Origin: Gracilariopsis chorda
Lineage: Eukaryota > Rhodophyta > Florideophyceae > Gracilariales > Gracilariaceae
NCBI GenBank assembly: GCA_003194525.1
Contig: NBIV01000165.1
Span: forward strand, 62,001-126,000
DNA length: 64,000 nt
Direction of reading: 5' to 3'
In this document: positions 32,433-43,454 of the stretch, piece by piece
Numbering within the stretch: the stretch's first letter is position 1
Layout of the letters: each line of letters starts with the position of its first letter
Notes under the pieces: generated by a model
Database searches by the model: none
What the model saw: only the letters and a program-made list of their open reading frames with translations
What the model was told of the DNA's origin: nothing
Translations under genes and position numbers: made by a program

Positions 32433-35400
32433 TTGGGAGAGGCGTCCTCAAGAACGAGGCTGTTGGCGCCCGAGGCGTCCTCGCCTCGCTCCCCGGTGAA
32501 AGTCCTCTCGAGGAAAGACACCGCTGACGCGGACTCTGCACACCTCGGTGTGTTGCGTCGCCCGTGGATACGGAGTAAAAATCCCCGGATTCCCGGTAGA
32601 GTCTTGGTCTTGGCCAAACGCAATTATAAGGTCTATGCCGACCTTGGCCTTGATCCCCAGTTTATGGTGAGGTTTCTCACCGTCCTGGATACAGGTGCAG
32701 GCCCCAACTTTGTTGTGGAATCATTGTTACCCCCGCTTGTGCGGTCGCGTATCCGCTCTGACGCGGTCCCCGACATTTCGGATGCGAACAACAATCCGTT
32801 ACAAACGGTGGGCACAGTGGACCTCGTCGTGAGACTTGGTACCTCTGTGGTGAAGTTGGACTTCATCGTTTGCCGTTCATTGGCAGCACCAGTCATACTG
32901 GGATGTGATTACTGCGACAGATTTGTCGACGCAATCAGGCCCCGCCTCAGGCGTGTAGAACTTGACGACGGATCGTCGGTTCCGATTGTTCGCCGCCCGC
33001 TAAAGCGGTCCTCTCGGAAACAAGTTCCGCTCCCTGCTGCGCAGGAACCACCGCCCGCGTCCCGCGAGTCAACCAAACTCCGCGTCGCTGCCTCGGTTTC
33101 TATACCGGCTGAGTCCCAAGTCTGGGTGCAGGTAAATTCCCGTCAACACGGTCTTCGGGTTATACAACCCCTCGCCTCGTTGTACGAGAAATCCCAGCTG
33201 GCGCTGGCTAATGGAATTGTCTCCATTTCCCCGGATGTTCCTTTCCGGATATTGGTTGCCAACCTTGGCAAACACCCCCAGTATCTGGTCAAACACCAAT
33301 TAATTGGGAGTGTAACCCCCCATCCTATGGGAATGCTGCCAACAAAGATGACAGCCGCCAATGTACTCGGAGTTACCACCTCTTCTGAGGAGTTCGCCCC
33401 GCCGTCCGAAGACGTCAAGTCTAAGGAGGGGGAGGAAACCGCTACTTCAGCGTCGAACATACCGAGAAACTAATTTCGAACCACACCTGTTCCACAGGAC
33501 AATGCTCCATCGAGCAACGACCGGATTGATCCGGAAAAAGTACTTGAAGCGCTGGACTTCAGCCACGTGCCAGAGTCGCACCGCGACAAACTCCGTACTA
33601 TGTTACGGGAATTCACCACAATGTGGGATGGCTCGCTTGGCGAGATTGATGCAACGGAACACCGGATCGATTTAATCCCCGGTGCGTGACCGGTTGCACA
33701 ACCCCCTTACAGGGCAGGTCCGAAAGCTCGGGAAGAGGAGCAGTCCCAAGTGGACAAGATGCTCCGCGCAGGTGTGATTGAACCCGCTCAATCACCCTGG
33801 GCATCCCCAGTTGTACTGGCTTTAAAGGCCGACGGAACCTGGAGGTTCTGTGTCGACTACCGCCGGCTCAATGCCGTGACTGTTAGGTACACGTACCCCA
33901 TCCCTCGTATGGACGAGTGCATTGACTCCCTTGGAGACGCCACCGTGTTCACGGCCCTTGATGCCAATTGGGGATATTGACAAGTACCTGTCAGACAGGA
34001 GGATCGCGACAAAACCGCATTCACCTGCCATGCAGGAACGTACCGCTTCAAGCGGATGCCATTTGGGTTAACCAACGCCCCCGCCACCTTTCAGCGTGCA
34101 GATATTCTACTCAACCGCTTTAAGTGGCGGAGTTGTCTGGTCTACCTTGATGATATTATCATCTTCTCCAACTCGTTGGACGACCATCTCACTCACGTCC
34201 GAGACGTGCTCACCGTACTCCGCGATGCGGGAATTACCCTCAAGTTGAGGAAATGCGAGTTTTTCACAGATACTGTGAAGTATCTGGGTCACATTATCCG
34301 TCCTGGACGGTTAGCGATCGAGAAAGCTCGAGTCAAATCCCTCGTTGAGGCGAAAGAACCCCGTACTCAAACGGAACTGCGCTCCTTTCTGGGGCTGGTC
34401 AACGTCTATCGACGGTTTATCCCGAACTTTTCGGATACTGCAGCGCCCCTGAACGCGTTGTTGCGAAAGGGGAACCCCCCAAAACTGGGAACATTTACGC
34501 CCGAGCAATCGGAAGCTTTTAACTCCTTAAAGGAGGCTGTCACATCAGCACCAATCCTACATCTCCCAAAACTTGGGTTGCCATACTCCGTAGATACGGA
34601 CTCGAGCGACTACCAAGTCGGGTGTGCTCTTTTTCAAACCACCCCAGAGGGGGAACGACATCCAATTGGTTATTGGTCACGTTCGCTCAATGTTCATGAG
34701 CGGAACTACTCCGTATCGGAGAAAGAGTGCCTCGCCGTCGTATGGGCGATGTCCACTCTGCGCCCCTACCTTATGGGAATTCACTTCACCGTGTACACGG
34801 ATCATTCCTCATTGAGGTGGTTGATGAATATCTCCGACCCGTCGGGACGCCTCATGCGCTGGAGACTCCGCCTCGCGGAATATGACTTTCAAGTCATTTT
34901 TAAAAAGGGCGCGCAGAACACCCAAGCCGACGCTCTGTCGCGGTTACCCACAAGTGGGGAAGCACTCCCAACGGAGGATGATGAAGTCCCATGCTTCATG
35001 GCTATAGACCCGGATGATCCGGAATATGCCGTCGAGGCTAGGCCAGAAACCTGGGACGAGGATGCTGATTTTGACGAACTACTCGCATCGCGAGATAACT
35101 CTGAGAACCCGTTACCGGGAAACTTAGTACCGGTATCACCGGAAGAAATGATCCGAGAACAATTCGGCGACCCATTCTGTACGAGAATTCGTGCCCGTAT
35201 CAACGGTGGTGAAGATCTCCCTTTCGGGGTAAACGACAAAGGTTACCTCGTAAGAAAGGTCGAAGCCCGCCCACAGATTGTGGTACCACATTCCCTGCAA
35301 TCGCGGGTGTTACATCTATCACACTACGCCCCCATTGGAGGTCACCCAGGTGGGAGAAAACTCTACCTAACCCTGCGAAGGGATTTCTATTGGCCCGCCA

Positions 35401-37079
35401 TGGCGGTGGATTGCTACGCAACTGTGCGGTTCTGTAGCGAATGCGCGAAGAATCGCGTCAAGCTCCGCAAAAACGCGAAGAATATGAAACTATTCCCCGC
35501 AAGGGCGCCGCTTGAGTTTATCGCGATCGATATTCTCGGACCATTACTCACCACGAAACGTGGAAACAAGTTTCTACTTGTCATTACCGACCGCTTTTCT
35601 AAGCTGGTATGGACTGTCCCTCTTCGGAGGATAACCGCTCTCACGGTGGCCCAGGCTCTGGTGACGCACTGGATTTTTGTCTACGGTCCCCCTGTAGAGG
35701 TGCTCTCTGACAACGGGAAGCAGTTCGTGAGCAAGTTCTTCCACGATGTTTGTCGCATCCTGGATGTCAAGAACTTGTTCACGACTACCTACCACCCCCA
35801 GTGTAATGGGCAAGTTGAACGGTTTAACCGGACGTTACTCGCGGCGTTACGTTCCTACGTCGCTGACCACCCAACGAATTGGGATCTCTACGCTGATGCG
35901 GTAACCTACGCGTACAATACGCAGGTACACCGGACTACCGGAGTTTCGCCATTCGAGTTAGTTCTATCTAGAACACCCCAGCCTGTGGCGCTGGAACCCC
36001 AAGCTACCTTGGACAATTTCCCATCTGTGGGTTGCTACTGCCAGGAGTGGAAGCAATGGCTTACTAAACTGGTCTCCGCAGCGCGGAAGTCTATGGAACG
36101 CGCGCAAGCCGCGTACAAACGGGATTTCGACGCTCGTTTACGAGATAATGCTCCCTGCATACGGGCTAATACCTACGTCTTTATACGTAAGGAATGTTAT
36201 AACCCGGAACGGGAGAAGCGTCACAAGCGTTCGCCTGTGGCGGATGGACCGTTTAGAGTGGTATCCGTTAACTCCGACACTGTCGTAGTGGAAATGGGCA
36301 AGACAAACGAGCGGATTTCTCGCATTCGTGTTGTACCTTGCCCTCTTCGCTCGTCTGAGGTCGTCTTGGAAACAGGGAAACCCATCTCTACAGACTCAGC
36401 AACGCCGGAAACCCCGGGACTAAATAGACCGACTACTCTACCACACCTTACTTGGGGCCTCTCAGATTTACCGAATTTGTCGGAACCCCCGGCTCGGCCG
36501 GATCGTTCAGGTCCAAGCGGACCTTTCTCTACTCCTAACACTACCGCCCCTTTGGCGCGAATTTGCACCCGCCATGCGGAATATCCTACTATTACTCCCC
36601 TTGCTCCGTCTAAGGGGGAGGGGACCTATCGCCATGCTAGAAATTCATTACCGTCGCAACGGGATTTGAGCCCTGAAACACGGAAGGTCGATGAAGCCTC
36701 GCAATCCCCCACACAGGGTTCCGGAACGACGCAGTTACAGCGTATGATACGGGAGAGAGGACCGACATCGCAGTCCGTACCACTTAAACAGGGCAATTCC
36801 CTGAATCAGGATAGCGATATCGTTTCGCAGACCGCTCACCAGGGTGTAGTCGCAGAACCGTCGTCGACGGAATTTCCCGCCAAAACGGATTCCTCCGCAC
36901 CGTCCACACCGCTGATAACAGGCAACGAACGCCTTGGAAAACCAGCAACGCAGGAAAGTGAAAAGACCCTCTTGAGGGAGGAAGGCAGGAATGCACACCT
37001 TGCAACTCAAGTCCCTGTCTCTACAGCCCCGGACTTGAGAACCGTTCATAACGGAATGTTGTTCGAACTTCCGAGATAG
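32433..37079 (+). pseudogene. Gypsy pol region (fossil element)
   Basis: Order as in Ty3/gypsy: aspartic protease (VLDTGAGPNF), reverse transcriptase (VYLDDIIIFS), RNase H (SVDTDSSDYQVGCALF), integrase with an HHCC-like zinc region and DDE core (IDILGPL; LSDNGKQF), then a long Pro/Ser/Thr-rich tail. Largely open with a few breaks. Confidence 0.85.
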
Positions 37080-37630
37080 AAGGGCCAAAGTCTCCGCGCA
37101 ATCGCCATAATATACCGAGCGTCTCGGAAAAATCCGGCGTCGTTGCCAGGGTTAAACCGGTAGTCCCGGATGATGCACCTCTTGAGGAAGGCATCACACC
37201 TCAATTAGGGGCAAAGTCCCCGAACAAAGTGTCCACGGCGCCAGCTGTCCATGCCCTATCAGGGAGTTTGAAGCAACACACCGGAGCACCGGAAGTAACC
37301 GCCGGATACCTGGTGCCAACACAGCAGTGCACGGCTCAGCAGGACAGTGCAAGGCCCAAGCCAAGGGAGGCGGAGCGCAAGGAGACGGTTCAGAGCCACA
37401 TGCCGTGGGAGTCACGTGAACGCACGGAGATTATGCGCCCTGCACCAATCACCGCGTGACGCGGAAAGCCCCACCAGGCAGTGACCTCCACAACTCCGCC
37501 AAAGCGGCAAGATGCCCACAAGCTCGCGTCTCGACCGGTCTACCGTCAACATGGGACGGAGGACCCCTGCAAACTAGCGGTATGACCCAATTACCGCGGT
37601 ACGCGGCAACCGTTCCACGAAGACACCCTC

Positions 37631-37987
37631 GTGAGGGATATTATTCCGCACTCTGCGCCGCATCCTCCGAACGAAGCCGGCACGTTGCATCCTGACGCAC
37701 CCCTGAGGGGAAATTTCCCGTTCATCGGGCAACCCCTGACAAGCGAGGTCACCATCACACGGCATGGCCGACAGTTATACAAACAAGAGTTTGTGATTGA
37801 CCGAATCGTCGGGCACACCTGGAATCAGGAAGGCATTCTAAGATACCGCGTCCGTTGGTACGAATATCACCCAAGCTGGGACACCATGGGACCCATCGAA
37901 CACCTCCCTCGTTCGAAGGTGGTCCAATATCACCGCAGCGCTGGTACCGCAAATCCAGCTACGCTGTGCAACTCCCAAGTGGGATAG
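37631..37987 (+). CDS. Chromodomain part of the gypsy element (fossil)
   Basis: The segment FVIDRIVGHTWNQEG, then YRVRWYEYHPSWDTM and PIEHLPRSK, is a typical chromodomain. In chromoviruses this lies at the end of integrase and guides insertion towards marked chromatin. Confidence 0.75.
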   Translation: MRDIIPHSAPHPPNEAGTLHPDAPLRGNFPFIGQPLTSEVTITRHGRQLYKQEFVIDRIVGHTWNQEGILRYRVRWYEYHPSWDTMGPIEHLPRSKVVQYHRSAGTANPATLCNSQVG

Positions 37988-38174
37988 AAACGCTGCGAAG
38001 CCGGGGAAGGTAGGAAAGAAGGAGTACACCCCCTTTTGTATGGACTCCGTCAAGGAAAGGAATGAAAGAGAATTCGCCTTTCTAAACGGGAAAGTTTACT
38101 CAGGAGCCTAGTGCTCCTGTGTGATGCTAAGCTACGTTACTGGCTAAGCCAGGAAAAGAGACCAGGATACTGGA

Positions 38175-39080
38175 TTAGAGGTTCGAACCCTTCCCATCGT
38201 CTGGGACGTGACCACCCGCAAGGCGGTAAGCCAAGGCATCCGCCATCGCGGTGACGTCACCCGAAACCTCGGCAGCGCTTAGACCCGCTCCACGGAGGAA
38301 GCGGGCAATGATATCGCTTTCATTGACTGTACCCCCGCTGGGGAGTGAAGGCCCGGCGCTCGCCGTCGGAGGATTGGGAACCCGAGGCACCTCCTTGTCG
38401 GATTCGTCTACGACCATGTCGGCAACGTCTATTTCCATGTCCCCCGGCTCTTCGGGTTCATTATCTACCATCGGATAATCCCCGCTATACGCGTGGTAGT
38501 AATCGTCGGAATCGACATACCCAATCGGATGGTCGTCTGGCACGTGCCGCGGTCCGTCGCGGAGTTCCCTCCCCTCCTCGGAGGAAATCTCTCGGAACTC
38601 CCAGGGATCGAAGTAGATGAAATACCCCGCAAGGGCGGTGTTTCTACCAAGACCGGGACCACCGGTACCGCCACCGCTGCCGTCAGGCCGACCGCTCTGT
38701 TCCAGCGGAACCTCGCACCAGTCAATACTGTCGATCAAACCAAGTAATTGGAGTACTTCGTCATTATTGGCAATACCCCCAAGGGGGACGCTGATGTCCA
38801 GATTGCGAATAGCGGCCCGCACAAGCGGTTGGATGAACCAAAGTCGATACTGGTCATAAACCTCAGCAAGGATATACGCCGCAGTGCGGGCAGCCCACTC
38901 GGTTACGATTACCCACCAAAGCCCCGACCGGGGATCCTGAATCAAAAAGGAACTGAGGTAGGTGAGTGCTGGCGGGAGTTGAACGTAGCAACCCCTGCAG
39001 GCTTCAAGGAACCTCCACCACTCGGGGAGGGCGACATACCGACCGTGTCGGTGAGGCGGAGCAATCAATTCAATCTCCAA
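38175..39080 (-). CDS. Antisense ORF 2 of the gypsy element, unknown
   Basis: A 301-codon frame on the strand opposite gag-pol. The N-terminal half is folded-looking and Trp/Tyr-rich (PEWWRFLEACRGCYVQLPPA; YDQYRLWFIQPLVRAAIRNL). A Gly-rich linker and an acidic half follow (EEPGDMEIDVADMVVDESD), and a short helical tail ends it. No family recognised. It sits between the chromodomain and the 3' LTR, where some plant gypsy lineages carry an antisense ORF or an env-like gene. It shares the element's micro-hairpin style, so it seems long resident there. Confidence 0.55.
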   Translation of the reverse strand: MEIELIAPPHRHGRYVALPEWWRFLEACRGCYVQLPPALTYLSSFLIQDPRSGLWWVIVTEWAARTAAYILAEVYDQYRLWFIQPLVRAAIRNLDISVPLGGIANNDEVLQLLGLIDSIDWCEVPLEQSGRPDGSGGGTGGPGLGRNTALAGYFIYFDPWEFREISSEEGRELRDGPRHVPDDHPIGYVDSDDYYHAYSGDYPMVDNEPEEPGDMEIDVADMVVDESDKEVPRVPNPPTASAGPSLPSGGTVNESDIIARFLRGAGLSAAEVSGDVTAMADALAYRLAGGHVPDDGKGSNL

Positions 39081-39158
39081 GTTTAGGTACGGGACAAAGT
39101 ACCCGAATCCGGATCGCCAGCGCCGTTCATAACGGATGAAGTTTTGGAGGAAGTTGGA

Positions 39159-40001
39159 TCAGAACTGCCGGGAAAGGTACCGGAATTCAGCCCGAAGTAT
39201 CGGTCGTTCCCAACACAGGGCTTCTTGCCGCGCAGCAGGAAATTTCCTCCTCGCGAGGGTTTCGAGGATGGCCAGGCGTTCACCGTAACCGATTTCACCG
39301 CGCGTGCGGAATAGGCTGACATCGAAGCCAAAGCCGGTAGGCACCGGGAAATCGAAAGGCAACCGGCTCTGCCGTTGATATGCAATCCGCACCAGCGCTA
39401 CATGAGCCGCAATTGCGGATTCTCCCGAGTTTCTTCGGATATGGTGCACCGGGATGGCGATTTGATGCCAACAGTCCCACGAAGAGGTGATGAGGCTGGG
39501 TAGATCCCCGGGCAAAGCACCGGAACCATCCGCGTAGGCCGTAACTAAATCCTCGTTGAGGGCAGCGATGGGATGGAACCACGGCGCAAGCCGGAGCCGA
39601 GAGGCGTGACTCCAATTAATCGGATCTAACCCTACAAGGGCGTTATAAGAAGACAAAGTCGCCGCCAGGATCAGTCCAGAGGGAGCCACCGCTGGTGGAA
39701 GTTGGAACCCATGCTGGGAATCTGCGCCAATGTTGGCCGGCTGGGCCGGAGTTCGCCTCCCTTGTGGCAAGGGTACCGACCGGAAACCGGTTCTGAAGTT
39801 CCCGACTGGAGTCGGTCTTGGAGGCTGCTTGTTGTTGTTGTTCATATTCCCCTTCGAAAGGGCGTGATTTGACTGAGTTGAGCAGGAAGAGGAGGAGCGT
39901 GCACTTGTGGAAGGCTGGTTTGCTGCTTTTCCAGGAGGTTGCTTCTCTGAGGCAGAGGCTTCACCCGGGGAGCCCGAGAGGTTGGGACTTTTATTACCCA
40001 T
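39159..40001 (-). CDS. Antisense ORF 1 of the gypsy element, unknown
   Basis: The open frame extends to 40223 inside the LTR, but Met at 40001 (MGNKSPNL) gives a natural 281-residue protein wholly within the element. The first 100 residues are Ser/Pro/Asn/Lys-rich. Residues from about 110 form a compact Trp/Arg-containing domain (YNALVGLDPINWSHASRLRL; SLITSSWDCWHQIAIPVHHI). It lies directly upstream of antisense ORF 2 on the minus strand, so they may share a transcript starting in or near the 3' LTR. No homology recognised. Confidence 0.55.
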   Translation of the reverse strand: MGNKSPNLSGSPGEASASEKQPPGKAANQPSTSARSSSSCSTQSNHALSKGNMNNNNKQPPRPTPVGNFRTGFRSVPLPQGRRTPAQPANIGADSQHGFQLPPAVAPSGLILAATLSSYNALVGLDPINWSHASRLRLAPWFHPIAALNEDLVTAYADGSGALPGDLPSLITSSWDCWHQIAIPVHHIRRNSGESAIAAHVALVRIAYQRQSRLPFDFPVPTGFGFDVSLFRTRGEIGYGERLAILETLARRKFPAARQEALCWERPILRAEFRYLSRQF

Positions 40002-40057
40002 TTTCCGCTGGGATTCGCCCGCGTTTGCGGTTGCTTTCCCGACTAAGGAGGGGGATA

Positions 40058-40847
40058 TGAAGTGCAACGCCCTCAGAGAGGGTTTCTTGGTACTTGGTTG
40101 ATTTCCCGAATGTTTCGGTAATGATGTCATTGCATGAACTACAACCACTAATAGTGAATTTGACACGTGGGACACGGAAGAGTCAATTGGCGGTTGGCCC
40201 CAGTAGTGGGCATGAACCACCAAAGTGGAGGAATTTGGTTAATTCTATTTATTTTTTTACACCTATTTCTGGGATGGTTAGTACTCAGTGCGCCGGCGGA
40301 TTGCCGTTGCACCAGAAAGCCTTCCCCAACAAGGGAACCCAACCTGGGGAATTGGCTCTAGACCTCACCGCCTTCGCGTATTCTCTACTCCTTTTTGGAA
40401 GGAAGCACCGTCGCATACGGGAAGTCTAACCTTGCCTATCTAAAAGACCCGAGTATTCGGATTGTTATTCCAGCTTTCTTGGTGTTCGCCTTGTATAAGG
40501 TTTATTTACCGGCACTGCCGTTAGTCTTCGTCACGACACTCGTGACTCAGCTCGCCCTTTTTTTCCTTTACAGGGTGGGTTTCCCGCTACCCACAGCTCC
40601 TGTTCGCGCGTGCCACTAACGTGGAAACCTCACCTCTCTAGAGGACGACCACCCCCATACACTGCTCCTGCGGATACCCGATTCTTGCCTCAACCTCCCT
40701 GCGCAAGTCGCGACGGGTGGCCTCGGCCTTACAACCCGACATAGTCGTGCCACTCCTGGGAGGGCTCTACCCAGCTGGGCTCATCTCTAACGAGAAAAGA
40801 TCCCAAACCTCTTTTGGTGCACTGCCGCTTCCGGACTTTGCACTACA
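40058..40847 (+). repeat. Gypsy 3' LTR, divergent subfamily
   Basis: Begins TGAAGTGCAACGCC and ends TTGCACTACA, with a polypurine tract just before it. By eye it differs at many more positions from the 5' LTR than the solo LTR does. The right flank is a DUF6818-type gene fragment rather than the family-A LTR found on the left. Confidence 0.85.
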
Positions 40848-41240
40848 TTCCTGGTGTATGCAAGTTTATCAAACTTGTCTTTCAGACTGTCCAATGTTTT
40901 TGGAGGCCTTCCGTTTGTCTCCGCCTAGCGTTTGAACGACTTCAGCTACCACTGCCCAGTAATTCCTACCCAAGGGTTTTACGTCTGTCACTAAGTCCAA
41001 CAGATACTCCACATCATTACAGCTATAGTAAAGGCTTCCTTTTCGAGAACGTTTTCCGGTCTCACAGATTTCCTCCACTTCGCCCATTATTTCTTGTAAT
41101 CTGTGAACGTTATAACAGTAAAAAGTTAGCTGTCTCAGATTCGGAAAAGAAAAGAATACTGCGTATGCTTCTGAGCATGTTGACGGAGAGAGAAGTCTTG
41201 AACAAAACTCCATGGTTTCCCTAGCGCACAAATCATGCAA
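40848..41240 (-). pseudogene. DUF6818 (Myb/SANT-like) gene fragment cut by a gypsy LTR
   Basis: Residues YYSCNDVEYLLDLV, then KPLGRNYWAVVAEVV match the start of a DUF6818-type helix-turn-helix domain. After a one-frame shift the same strand continues NGRPPKTLDSLKDKFDKLAY, the third helix of that domain. The reading runs straight into the LTR end at 40847, so the LTR interrupts this gene. Such domains occur in many proteins of red algae and oomycetes and are thought to bind DNA. The other half of the gene is not in the window. Confidence 0.55.
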
Positions 41241-42255
41241 CTTCGATTAAGGAATAGCCATTTGTACACTAGGTGGATTCGCGTACTGATCTTTTCTGAC
41301 AGCCGTACGAGGCCAACATTTGGCAAGGACGTCTCCAAGTCTCTCAAGTCTCATTGTGTCCGTTTTTGGAAAGCCCCATTGAAGAGATGCAAAGCAGGGC
41401 CAAAAGTTTCAAGAAATCACGTTTTGATTTTATGTTTTGACCCACAATTGCTTCGATACACCAACGTCCGCCGGCGGAGCGGCAATTTGGTTGGCTTGTG
41501 TTTTATCTATGTTTGAAAGGCCTTTGCTGTTGAAACAATCAGTTCGCTCACGTCGTCAAAGTTTGTGATAGACCTCTTGACGCTTGTATTTTGAATATCA
41601 GCCTTGCACAATTTGCAAATCCAACCCTGTGTCCTCTCATACTGAGATATGGTTGCGAATCCACACAAAAACGATAAGGGCGACTTGCTTCTGAAAGGGG
41701 CTGCCCCCGATTCGACTCCACGCTTTCGAAAACAAAACAGACCGATTGTATTTGGAACACAGCTTAAAAGACCCACACGGTAATAATCGAAGGATGAAAC
41801 TCTTGTTGAAGAAAAAGATCTTGATTTTAGAAAGGGTCAGGAGAAATCCAGGGCTTGTAAGGAAAACTGCTACTGTAAGAATGGCAATTCTCCCGATATT
41901 CACTGCCACAAATCCAACTTTGCACCGGAGTGGCGCCAAAACGTGCCACCCACTGCATGGTGTACCTTCTCTTAAATCACTTACAGTCGAATTCGTAGCC
42001 TTGCAGTGAAGTAAGTAAAGTTGTTGTAACCAACAGATTCTGTTGCACAGAGTATCACCGCCGATGCTGGAACCTTTGGTACAGAGATACAGTGCGCGCA
42101 ACGGCTTTAGGCACACCATGCAACAAGTCTTTATTGTCAAATTGAGCATGCAGCAGCAGCACAAAGCTGTGGTTGCACGTTGAAAATTAGCCTACTAACA
42201 ACAGTTGTAGTCACTTTTCCCCATAGAAACCATCTAGGGTTATGATATCAAAAAA
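41241..42255. other. Intergenic, no confident gene
   Basis: About 1 kb. A 175-codon minus ORF (41637-42164) is Cys/Phe/Leu-rich and has no motif, and overlapping plus ORFs also look like chance. Confidence 0.4.
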
Positions 42256-42418
42256 ACATGTCATGAAATTCCTCTAAACACGCGAAATAGTATTATATGA
42301 CACATGTTATGAAAAAGGCGTAACTTCCTCAGAATTCAAATCTCTTGCCTCATAATCCTTAGTACCTGTTACTGCCAGTATTTTACTTCACTCCTATGTC
42401 CTTCGTAGCTCCAAAAAT

Positions 42419-43421
42419 GGCAAGAGGTAAGTACTTGACCCAATACGAAAAAGGGCAAATATCTGCACTCTGCCATTAAGGAATGTCTCTCCGACAGATA
42501 GTAGATCATGTCCAGCACTCCATAGGAGCTGTACGCAGCTTTCTCAGTTCGAAAATCCGGCATAAACCCCCTTTTATTGCGAAGGAACTCTGAAAAATCT
42601 TTCTGCAGCAAAATAGCGCTCTTCTACGCGAAGCGCGAAAAGGAAATGCCAGTGCTTCTGAGCTCAAAAAACCTTAATCTGCAGATATCCGTGTGCCACG
42701 TACAGCAGCTACTCGAATAGGATGAGAATCTGAAATATTCCAAGATGAAGCAGGGCCCAAAGAAAACGAAAGCTCATAAAGTTGCACGTACTCAATGGGC
42801 CCGGCGCAATATTTTGAAAGGAGAATATTTTTGGAACAAAGTTGTTTTCTCAGATGAGAAGAAGTTCAACTTAGATGACTCTGATGGATTGTCATAATAT
42901 TGGCATGATTTAAAACCGGAACCGAGACGCTTGTCTTACGATGTCGGAGGACACAATTTGGTCAAGTTTTTGGGGAGCTATAACATTCTACGGGGTGGGT
43001 GAGTTGAATTTTTTTGACTGGCACTCAGGATTCTAGGAATTATTGTAAGACTTTGGAGCTTGGCTTACTACCGTAAACTACAGAACTTTTTGGACCAATG
43101 TCAACCTGGATCTTCCAACAAGATAATGATACAATTCATCGCTCTAATTATACGCAAAACTGGCTACATGGACACCAAGTTTGTATTTTACCATTGCTGG
43201 CTAAGTCTCCAGACCTAAATATTATAAAAATGGTTTGTGGACTACTGGGTAGGAAGATGTACGCCAACGGAAAGCAGTTCGACAATGTTGAGGATTTGAA
43301 GGAGTCCATTGTCACTGTTTGGCGCAGTTTGACGGCACATTACACGCAAAAGCTCTTTCAATCTATTCCCAAACGTCTCTTGGCTGTGATGGACAAACGT
43401 GGCAGTGCTACAGAGTACTGA
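42419..43421 (+). pseudogene. Tc1-like transposase, degraded
   Basis: Two N-terminal helix-turn-helix-like parts, then a DDE catalytic core spread over several frames with internal stops; the last intact frame is 43098-43421 (107 codons, ending SATEY). Clear family motifs (FSDEKKF, LAKSPDLN) place it in the Tc1 group. It is non-functional. Its decay includes frameshifts, unlike the hAT and MULE copies in this window. Confidence 0.7.
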
Positions 43422-43454
43422 ACAAATATAGACTTAGGGTTTTATTATGTGTGT

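Larger units (their letters stand above)
29318..40847 (+). mobile_element. Ty3/gypsy chromodomain retroelement (fossil, chimeric ends)
   Basis: Parts: 5' LTR 29318-30143; gag about 30.25-32.4 kb; protease, reverse transcriptase, RNase H and integrase between about 32.4 and 37.1 kb; a chromodomain near 37.7-37.95 kb; two antisense ORFs 38.2-40.0 kb; a polypurine tract (AAGGAGGGGGA) at about 40046; 3' LTR 40058-40847. Much of the interior is open, so it looks young, with only a few breaks. The LTRs differ clearly by eye and the flanks do not form a target duplication, so the two ends probably derive from two insertions joined by recombination. The whole element is rich in very short hairpins. 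Confidence 0.88.

Noticed and set aside
29318-40847. Treating both gypsy LTRs as a normal matched pair
   Set aside because: They differ far more than the solo LTR does from the left one, and the flanks do not match.
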